The notes beneath the pieces are model-generated. The model saw only the letters and a list, made by a program, of their open reading frames with translations. It had not been told where the DNA came from and made no database searches. The position numbers and the translations under genes are program-made. This document shows, one piece after another, positions 1 through 10,300 of a stretch of 64,000 bases of DNA (its first letter is position 1; every line of letters begins with the position of its first letter). The stretch comes from Dolomedes plantarius (taxonomy: Eukaryota; Arthropoda; Arachnida; Araneae; Dolomedidae): positions 116,575,931-116,639,930 of the forward strand of contig OU015491.1 of the NCBI GenBank assembly GCA_907164885.2, given 5' to 3'.

Positions 1-350
1 TTAATCAGTATTAAAGAAAAAAAAATTCTCTTAAAGAATAAAATATTTTGAAAAAGCTGATTTTTTCTGCCCTTCAAAGCTATAAATCTTTTATAAATAA
101 AATTTTTATGATTCGGGATCTCAAATTATTTTGGAAACTTCCCTTTGCAGAAAAGTCAATATAAATTATTCAAACAGATAAATGGTTCAGTAGATTTATC
201 AAAAACTAAACATGGTTTAAATTCAAAATTGAAAAAAAATTAAATTGTTCAAATATTTTAATATGCGTAGAAATCTTAAAGACATATTTCAGAAAAAAAT
301 AAACTATCACAAAATGCACGTAAAGCCGAACAAAAAAATTTTTTAAAATC
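1..350. other. AT-rich DNA, nothing recognised
   Basis: Poly-A and poly-T rich sequence upstream of a MITE. I see no ORF, repeat end or RNA gene here. Confidence 0.6.
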
Positions 351-648
351 AGGTAGTCTCCTCTAACGAAACTACTGCGGGTTATTAACGTAGGATTACT
401 TATCGTTGCTTACCTCTTTTGTATGTATATATGTATTTATATATATGTACGTATGTACATATATACATATACGTATGTCAAAATTTTGATGCATCTTGGT
501 ACTTTTTTGTTTAACTTGTCCAAGCGATAGACTGGGTTTGGCGCGCTACCAAAATTACAACTCGCGAGGACGGGCGGACGGGCAGTTTTAGCGTCTGAAA
601 TTTTCCTTTCGGCAGGACCGTTATGGAGGAACGTAACTCCTACGTTAA
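351..648 (-). mobile_element. MITE family A, copy 1 (inverted)
   Basis: A ~300-bp repeat whose two ends carry the motif AACGTAGGATTAC in inverted orientation. Three further copies lie at 10145-10394, 14629-18343 and 33708-34061. All share a GC-rich core (ACTCGCGAGGACGG here, on the opposite strand to the others) and an alternating TA/TG/CA tract. It lies upstream of PFDN2, so it is part of the sequence preceding that gene. Confidence 0.7.
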
Positions 649-1133
649 AAACAAAAAAATCTGTCTTCAGTCTTTACCAATGAATTCTTTCTTCATTCTT
701 AAGCCTTGGTCTAAAAGCTAAGTGCAAGGCTTAGTGCCCTTAAGCCTCGGTGAAAAGTAACTATCTCATATCTTACAGCATTCATTTCGTTAGTTTGTGA
801 TGGATTATCATTTTTTTTCCAGGCATGACGGTAGTTTTTACTGATTAGTTCCGTCTGTTGGAAATATTCAGTCAAAGTAATTTAGCGCCTGACATAACCT
901 CATGAAAACACTCTAACTTCTTCTACCGCAATAGATCCATTATGATTTATTAGGTTTAAAAAAAAAATGATATTCAGAATCACGTGATGAAGAATCACGT
1001 GATTATTTACTTTAAAGTGGCCTGAATGTTTTTAAGGGGCAAGAAAGAACAGCTAAAGTTTTTAATAGCACGTTTTTATTAGCATTCACAATCTTTATTC
1101 ACAAGTCACGGGCTCTTATAAAACTAACATTTC
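649..1133. other. upstream region of PFDN2, no clear promoter motif
   Basis: AT-rich DNA. AATCACGTGATGAAGAATCACGTGATT at 979-1003 contains two CACGTG E-boxes about 17 bp apart, roughly 210 bp upstream of the PFDN2 ATG. This could be a binding site, but that is inference. No TATA or initiator can be assigned with confidence. Confidence 0.35.
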
Positions 1134-1202
1134 TTGATTGTTATTTTAAATAGAAGAAAAGTGATTGATTCATATAGGCTTCAAGGGGTTATGATAAAGA
1201 AA

Positions 1203-1345
1203 ATGGCCGAAAAAAAGAATTACAAAGCTATCCCCCAAAACATTACACGTAATGAAGTATTATCGCAGTTCGAAAAAATACGTCAAAAGCAAAGACGACT
1301 TCACGCGGAACTAGTAGATGCCGAGATAGAACTTAAAGAATTTAG
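1203..1345 (+). CDS. PFDN2: PFDN2 coding exon 1
   Basis: It encodes residues 1-47 plus two bases of codon 48. It begins MAEKKNYKAIPQ and carries the first coiled-coil helix. The donor is AG|GTAAAA, phase 2. Without splicing the frame would run only one more codon before TAA. Confidence 0.88.
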
Positions 1346-4300
1346 GTAAAAAGAAAAGTTCTTTCTATATGAGATTTTGTCTAGAAAATTCTTAGTGAAA
1401 TTAAATGGAGCATTACAATTTTTTTTTCAGGAGGATGGTATTTTTTATCAGTGATGAATTAATATTCGAGTTATTTAAGTTTCTAAAGGAATAAAAAGGT
1501 TTATGGAATATTGATATACTATGGCTATACACCTATATAACTCTGAGTTTGTCTGTAACTCAAATTAGTAAAAACGATAGCGTGATATTTCTAAAAACAT
1601 GTTACTTCTAAAACGAGAAGCAGCAAAATAAACGAGTTCGTTAAAATCGTACCAAGGATTAGGGAATTATATAGCTGTAGTTTAAGTCTAAGAATTCTTT
1701 AGGTTTGCTTTAATTTTTTGGCAAATGTTTGACAAAAAGATACATATAACATAAAAGATGCATTGAACATAAATAATGATCAAAGATTGCTAAATCTTGT
1801 GAGAAATCGTTTTCAGAAGGTATAAAAACGGTATTTATTAAGTGATTTACTTGGAACTGTAGTCATTTTAATCCCATTTCATTGTGATTTAGCATTAAGT
1901 TAATTCTTATGATGGTCTCCATTCAAACTTTATTGCTGTCATCAGTTCGTTGAAAGAGTAGTCGTTCATTTACATTTACAACAAAATTATTTCATTTACA
2001 GAAAGTGGCGCCAGCTATCGGTAATATGGTTCTAAGCAGAGAAAAAGAAGAGGGGAAAATATTCTTATATATTGACTGATGATGTAGCATTTAAAATTTG
2101 AAAAATACAATACACTCGTTACATTCTTGAGTTCTGACGAACTATTTTCAAAATAATGATTCATTTATTCCAATTTTAGATTGTCAATAACACGAATAGA
2201 TTGAAATAATTCCCTAAATTGTCTTGAAATAAACCTACATTATAATGAAAATATTGAAATTAAATTTAATTATTTTAAAGCTATGAACAGATGGTGACTC
2301 AACGAATAACGATGGTGTAGTTACTAACTAACGTTAATGATGCTAATTTGAATTCGCAGGAATACAGTTTGGGTTGACTATGTTCAATTATGATATTATT
2401 ATGCTGGAGTAATATGCTAGTGGGAATGCTTTCCGATGAGAACTCTTTTAGACAGAAATTATAATCGATTCACTATTGAAAATGTAATTTACTGAGGTTG
2501 CTAAATGTTTACGTATCTCCTAACTTTTTGATATAAATATTAAAAAGAAAAAAGCTAAAAATTCTGTTAAACAAATGAATTCAAGGAGAAAATTATTCTT
2601 TTTAAATATATACTCCCTTTTGCCCGTATTTCATCTGCTTTACAGATGAAAATAAACAAAAACAAAAATAATTTGGTTCGAGATTTTTAAATGCGCCCTA
2701 GGATATTATTAATTAAATACATTTATTTTTTTTTCTTCTGTTAAACATCGCCAGGGCATTTGTCATATTACATGTTTTTGCTTTTGCTTCCTGAGTCAAA
2801 CGTCGCCAAGGCTCTATTACTTACACTGCTGGCCCCCCAAATTGCAACACCAAGAAAGACAAGAGATATCACAACAAAATTTATTTTGTAGATAACATGT
2901 TGACCAAGTATCAAATGATTAAATTTATAGACTTCTGTGAAGTGTGGTTCCTGCCAAAATCAGTAGCCAGAGTATCCGCCATTGTTGGAGATCACCGCTG
3001 CCACACGCCTCGGCATTGATTCAAAGAGACTTTGGATGAGTTCTTGGGGTACAGCAGACCAAGCAGCTTTAACACGTTGCCAAAGTTGATCTGCTGTGGC
3101 AGCTGGGTATGGAATCTGGGTCAATCGTAGAGCAACCATGGGCCACATGTTTTCTATCGGCGAAAGATCCGGAGAGCGAGGCGGCCAGGGAAGCAATTCA
3201 ATCTGGCGATTGACGAAGAACCGTTGGACAATGCGTGCCACGTGTGTTCGCGCATTATCCTGTTGAAATATGGCTGTGGGCAAGCCCTGAAGGTAAGGAA
3301 GGACAACTGGCTCCAACACCTCGGAGATGTAGCGCTGGCTGTTTAAAGTACCGGCGATGCGTACTAGAGGTGTGCGAGAGTGATATCCAATACCGCCCCA
3401 TACCATAATACCCGGTGCAGGACCAGTGTGGCGGTGCATAACGCAGCTGTTCAGCATCCTCTCTTCACGGTGTCTCCAGACTCGAATGCGACCATCGTGG
3501 TGTTGCAGACAGAAGCGTGACTCGTCAGTAAAGACAATTTCATTCCATTCTGCCGTTCACATCCTTCTGTCATCGCACCATTGGCGGCGGAGACTTCTGT
3601 GGTTCTGCGTCAAGGGTAGACAAAGCAATGGACGTCTTGCGGACAGACCACTCTGCTAAAACGGCGTCGAATGGTACGCGCAGACACTGGATGATGCGTT
3701 ACAGACTGCATGTGCTGTGCTATGGTTCGTGATGTGACTGAGCGATCCGTCACTGCCATGCGCACAATTTGCCTGTCATCAGGTGAAGTGGTGCGCTGAG
3801 GTGGATGCGATCGAACACGACGGTCCGTCGTACCCTCCTGCATCCAACGATCACATATCCGCATTACAGTTGTTTGGTTTCGTCCAACACGACTACCGAT
3901 TTCCCTGAAAGATAATCCACAATCTCGGTAGTCCACTATCCTTCCTCTGTCGAACTCGGATACTTGATCGAAAGATGATCGCTGTTTTCGACGAGGCATA
4001 ATTGATCGTTTTTTTGAAAAAACAAGAAAAACACAACTGCCGAACTTGAAATCGTCGAAATCTCCAAGCCTTAAATAGCGCTTTGAAGTGGCGCCACAGG
4101 CGCGCGTGATGTGCGTCTGCGCTGAAATTCTAATCATTTGCATATCTCACCTCCGCTAATGCATGTTGTAAATTTCATGTTATTTGCATGTTTCCTTCAG
4201 GGTGTTGCATTTACAGTGGCCAGCAGTGTAGTTTATTGAAAATTTTGGCGGACTTGAAAAAGGCAGAATCGCGAACTTATCAAAGTGATAACAATAGCAT

Positions 4301-7300
4301 CTTCACGCTAAAAATCAAAATTATAATCAAAAATGGATAATTTGCCCTTATCGTTTTTACCCCTTGTCCCTGTAAAGCACAAAGCTAATTCAGAAACGTT
4401 AAGCCGCACATGATATAAGACTAGAACAATTAATTATCTGCTAATAAGCATAGGCCATTTGGACTTTGACTTAATGTGTTTATGAGCCTCTTGATTTGCC
4501 AGTCTATTGACAACTGTGCAAAACACTACTCGTTAGATAGATAGATAGATAGATAAAGAGAGAGAGAGATCGCCGTTACGGGTCTTTTCTGAGTACCTGG
4601 GCTAAAGGCTTTAACTTCAGTTATGACTATTATTAATTTGAATAAGGGTACTCGTAAAAATGGTTAGTAGAGGTTTCAAGGACATTACATGGATTATTGT
4701 CCTGAGTTAAGATAAGTTAAATTTAAATGAACTATTAACTAGGAGTAGTTAATTAAAAGTTAGAGAAATATAAAAAGTTAGAAAACACAGATAATATTTT
4801 AGTTTAATTTTTAAATTCTATATTATTTGTATTTTTTATAATTTTTATCTTTATTTTTATTTATTTATTTATTTTTAATATTTTATTTTATAATTTATTT
4901 GTCTTGATTAAATAAAAATACGTACACATACAGAAAAAGAGAAAAGAAAGAAAAAGTGCCTTTAGGAGGCGATCAAGAAAGAAATAGTTGTCCGTCCTAA
5001 AGAGTGAAAAACCAACAGAAAAACGCGAGTGAAAGTGGAGAATTAGTCCGGCGCTGGCTCAAGTTGAGCAGCTTCGGGACTAGTTGTCCGTCCAAAAGAG
5101 TGAAAAACCAACAGAGAAACGCGAGTGAAAGTGGAGAATTAGTCCGGCGCTGGCTCAAGTTGAGCAGATTCGGGACACTTACGGAAAGCACTGTCCCGAT
5201 AAACGCTACTCTTTATACTTAGGCCGTCCGCACACGGAGCAACTCAAAAGAAACTGATAACCGATTCCAATCGCAAATCAGTCCGTGATGAGTCGTAACC
5301 TATGTAATTAAATGGAGCCACGCACACGGCGCAACTGGTTACAAACCCGTCAGCAACGCGTTTGTAATCAGTCGCAGGAAACTCAACGTGTCGAGTCGTT
5401 AGCAACTTCAGTCGCCAGTTTCTCTTGCGTTGTGCGTGTTATTACACAATCTATGTTACAGCCGCTCTTTTAGCAACCTGCCAAATGACGTACACGAGTC
5501 ACGTGACTTCTGCCTAGCGATGAAATGAAATTCTAACGTTTTTTGTTGTATGGAATATGTGCGCCCATATATACAGTCCATTTTTAAACGATTGATCAAA
5601 GACAATCTATTGTGTAAATTAATTTCTGATAATAATTTAACTAAAAATAATGCCCGGAATAATGATGTTCTTCCTTCCATGACAGCTCGCAAACTATTGA
5701 TTTCAATCACTTTTGAGTCGGCCCGTGTGCGGAGCCGCATCACTAACGAGTCTGCAACCGATAAGCAATTTTAGTCGCTAACCAGTTGAGTTTCCTTTGA
5801 GTCGCTCCGTGTGCGGACGGCCTAAGTGGAGAAAAATGTTATCTTCCACTGGGTCTATTAATCACTCACTTATCTTTAAATTAATGAAAAACAACATACA
5901 ACATTATTTCAGTCACAACTTTTGAACCGTGCACACCAGGCTTGCGAACTGCAGTCAAAGCTAATATTTCTCACACCTAACCGGCAACTGTAAGGGCCTG
6001 TTCACATAGAATCCGCCAGAGACAGCATTACTCATATTGACATACAGTAAAAACTGTTTATAAGAACACCGGTTATAAAAACATATCGCTTAAAAGAACG
6101 GAATTATTAGTTCCCGGCCAATTCTCATGTGTAATAATGGATATAAAATCCGGCTATAATAACATCATTAATAAGAGCATATCGCTTTTAGTGACTAAGC
6201 CCGTCTGCACACGGAGCAACTCAAAAGAAACTGATAACTGACTCAAATCACAAACCAGTCCGTGATGAGTCGTAACCTATGTAATTGAATGGAGCCACGC
6301 ACACGGCGCAACTGGTTACAAACCCGTCCGACGGGTTTGTAACCAGTTGCGCCGTGTGCGTGGCTCCATTCAATTACATAGGTTACGACTCATCACGGAC
6401 TGGTTTGTGATTTGAGTCAGTTATCAGTTTCTTTTGAGTTGCTCCGTGTGCAGACGGCTTTAAAAATAATTTTTTTCTGGAAAAATAAATCGCTTATAAG
6501 AACATGTTAAGTGGGAAGTAGCAGCACGTTGTTCTTCAACCATTTTATCCATTTTTTATCTAAAAAAAAAATCGGACTAAAATTAAGAAACTTCGAAAAA
6601 GTCCACATGCTGACATAGAAGAAACCGTTTTGCATTGGTTTAAGATTGAAAGAAGTGCCAACATTTCCCTTATCGGACAGATTTTCCAAGCGAAAGCAAA
6701 TGAATTTGCGAAGCTCTTTAAAAACATTATTTCGTTTGTTCAACTTCGTGGATCCAGAGATTTCGGGAGAATCAAAGGCCGTGCCACCAAACAATCTATA
6801 TAATAATAATAATAATAATAATAATATATAATAAAAAAAAGAAATGTTTCCTGCCTGCTGGTTTTCTTAGGGTTAAAAATCCTCCCATTTTTTAAACTCA
6901 AGACGCTAGAGATGAAACGCTTCAAGACGAGATTTGCCAATTGAACAAGATTCACTTCAGTAATACGAAGGCATAGATTTGGCTCTTGCAACTCGTGGGA
7001 ATGTAACGGATGAAGATATTGTTGCAGGCGTAAATTCAGAGATTTCTGGCAGAGATGATGATATTGACGTCAGTGCCAGTTCAGAAGATCTTATGAACGA
7101 GTTTCCTTGTCCGAGTTTAAAAGACATGTTTTCAGCAATCAATACTTTAAATAAATTTTTAGCTTGCAATGACGATTTTATGAAGGATGAGATAAAAAAA
7201 AAAACTGTCAAAGAACTTGTCGCGATAACCAAAAATTATTTTTATTTACAAAAAACAAAACAAAAAAATAAACAAACAAATATTACTGACTATTTTTCAG

Positions 7301-10300
7301 AAAATGAATAAACATGTAAAAATAAAATATTGCATTATGTAAGTACATTCATAATAGCTACATAATTTTATTCACTTTTCTTTTTAACGTTTTTAGAACT
7401 ATGTATTTGAAAAAGTTCAAAAATACATACTTATATGAAAATAAGCAGTGTGTTTTTCCTTGATTGAACTTGAACCTTTTAACCATTTTTTTAACGTCAT
7501 GTTTCAGGTGTAAATAGAAATTATGTGACAATGAATTTGGTATGTCCAGCAGTTGTAAGTTATCTATCGGATATAAAAACTATCGATTATAAGAACCAGT
7601 TTTTAAAGTCCCCTGGAAGTTCTAAACGATTTGTACTGTATTTTAAACCAATCACAGATCTTAACAATTTCGTGGCTAATCGTTTGGAGGTTTGTAATTG
7701 GTTAAATACAAGGTGCGCTCATAAAGTAACCGGACAATTTTTTTATAAATAAGAAAAATACTACTCACCTTCAAATAAATTTATCTCCTTCAAAATAATC
7801 TCTAAAGGAGTCTATACAATTTTTCCGACGTTTCTCCGAAGTCATCGAAACACTGTTTACAGGCGTTGGAAATCACCGTTCGCAAAATACGCGTAACATT
7901 TGATTTAATATCCGAGACGTTTTCAAATCTCTGTCCTTTCATGGATTTTGCATTTTTTAATTACAAAGGAATTATTCACCGCGAATTTGTTCCTGAAAAT
8001 CAAACAATTAATCAGCATTTTTACGAGGAGGTGCTTTTCGATTAAGAAACAGTATAAGGCGAGTTAGGAAGGAACTGTTTGATTCTAGGCAATGGTTTCT
8101 TTTACACGATAATGCTAGGCCCTATACAGCAATTTCTGTACAACAATATCTTGCTAAGCATTCAATTACAGTGATAAATCACCCACCATACTCTCCCGAT
8201 TTATCGCCAGCTGATTTTTTCGTTTTTCCGAAGCTTAAGATGGCCATGAAAGGACAGAGATTTGAAAACGTCTCGGATATTAAATCAAATGTTACGCGTA
8301 TTTTGCGAACGGTTAGTTCCGACGTCTATAAACAGTGTTTCGATGACTTGAAAGAACGTCGGAAAAATTGTATAGACTCCATTAGCGATTATTTTGAAGG
8401 AGATAAATTTATTTGAAGGTGAGTAATATATTTCTTATTTATAAAAAAATTGTCCGGTTACTTTATGGGCGCACCTTGTATATCTCAATACGAGTAACGC
8501 TGACGCTGACGGATTTTATGTGAACAGGCCCTTAGAGCCAGGAGTCCGTTAATTGATTTTAATTGATACTTTAGTCCACAGGAATAATAATAAAAAAATC
8601 AGGTCGCAATATTAATCATGTTTTATTATTTGTATTCCTTGACCATCTTGATCATGTTAGACTGGCGAGTTTTCTTTATTTTTCATCAGTCGTGCTATAA
8701 ACAAGATGCAGATCTCCGTGTGCTTGCAAAAAATTAAAAACTCAAATTTTGAGAAATTTGGCAAAAATGATAAATTAGAGAAAAAGAACAATAAAAAACA
8801 AACTGGAATATGAAAACGACCAATTAAAAGCAACAGGTTTTAGGTTAAAAGAAATAAAAGTTACATACGATGGCAACATTTAACAATTACACTTAAAACT
8901 TGAATTCTCAAAACTCATCTCGCCCTCCCACTCAAAAAAAATCTCTCAAGTGGGGAATCTTAGTCAGTCCAAGATAGAGCCTTAATCATGTATTTTTGCG
9001 TATAGTGAAACACAAATTTGAAAATTGCATTGCATCATATTACACTCAATTTTGAAAGAATCTTAATTGATTGACGTTCATTAGTGTTTGAGCACAGCAA
9101 GATCCATGAAGATTAACTTTTTTAAAAAGAATGGAGGACTGCATTTGTTTTTAATGTGTCTCATTAACCGTATTACAAATACTTTTTAACTAAAATGGCC
9201 TGCGATCGCAGTTCCTAGGTCCGCGGTTCAGATTCATTTCCTAGGTAAGGGAGTCGTGACAAAAAAAAGGTTGGGAAACGCTGATCTAGTGCACCGATTT
9301 TATAGAAAGTATTTATGTGTTCCAAAGTAAGTATTTACTAACGTCAACTAAAATATTTAATTTAATATTGTAAATATCACCACAAGATAAAAAATCTTTC
9401 GATTTTGAATCAGCTATTCACGAATATTTTAGAACTATTGTTAATAAAAATTTCTCGCAGCATTTCTTAGGATATAAAAGTATTCTTTCAATAATATTAT
9501 TGTGGATAGCTGTAAACATTTCTAAATATTCTCAATTTCTCCTTAATTTGCTTTTATTTTGTGTTAAATTCCGTTTATTTACACTTTTCGAGTTTTAGAT
9601 TTTAATATGCGACCCTTTGGCGAAATTTTCGAGGATTGTGGCAAACTTGGGGATAAATTTGGCGACATTAGTGACTTTTGGGTTGTCAGGAAAACAAATC
9701 AGATTTCACCAAGGGGGAGTGGCTATCGAGTTCTGGAATTTTCTGTTTCTTGAACAAAAGAGAATGTCGCAAGTGATTTACAAGCATGTCAAATTCGACT
9801 CCAAGAAATTCATTGATTCATCTCTCAGTTGGAACTCAGCTGCTTTGTAGGAACGGTGGGTCTATTATTGTGCCAGTGTGTATTATGTAAAATCTGAAGT
9901 CTTTTGCCGAACTTCGCTGTAGTCCCAAGTCCCTGTTTGTAATGTTTGTGAGCTCTTTAAGGCTATAAAGAAAAATAAACTACTGTTATCTAGAGTTGGC
10001 ATTCACGAATATGGTCGGACGAAACTCTACAATATATTTTGGAAAAAATTTAAATTCTCTATAAAACCAGAATTAATCCAGAGTAATTTTGATGAAACAT
10101 CTTAGACCTGACTTAATATTAGGTGTATTTTGTGCTATTTTTATCATAGGATTACGTTCCTCAATAACGATCCTGTGGAGAGGAAAAAATTGTCTGGCGT
10201 CGCGAGTTATAATTTTGGCAGCGTGCAGTAAACAGTTAACAGTAAACAGTTAAACAGTAAACAGTTAAACAGAAAAGTACTAAAAATGCAAAATGCAAAA

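Larger units (their letters stand above)
6045..7638 (+). mobile_element. pogo/Tigger element, internally decayed
   Basis: It starts CAGTAAAAACTG and ends TTGTACTG, with TA duplicated on each side (6043-6044, 7639-7640). The uninterrupted MITE copy at 26.2 kb shows the empty site, with a single TA. It contains a CENP-B-type DNA-binding segment and a transposase tail on the + strand. A palindromic MITE sits inside it at 6198-6460. Confidence 0.8.
5993..8532. mobile_element. foldback MITE family C, copy 1, split by two later insertions
   Basis: The ends are AGGGCCTGTTCACAT and its complement, flanked by TA (5991-5992, 8533-8534). Comparison with copy 2 (25135-26361) shows the original element was only about 170 bp with ~50-bp inverted repeats and a second inverted pair inside (AACCAATCACAG / TTGTAATTGGTT). 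The other ~2.4 kb are a Tigger element and a mariner remnant, each inserted at a TA. Confidence 0.85.

Noticed and set aside
5004..5222. Open frames on both strands across the 96-bp duplication
   Set aside because: Openness follows from a repeat length divisible by three; no domain or splice context.
9617..9850. 77-codon open frame as an extra exon of PFDN2
   Set aside because: Prefoldin 2 is complete without it and the three chosen exons join gaplessly; no domain similarity.
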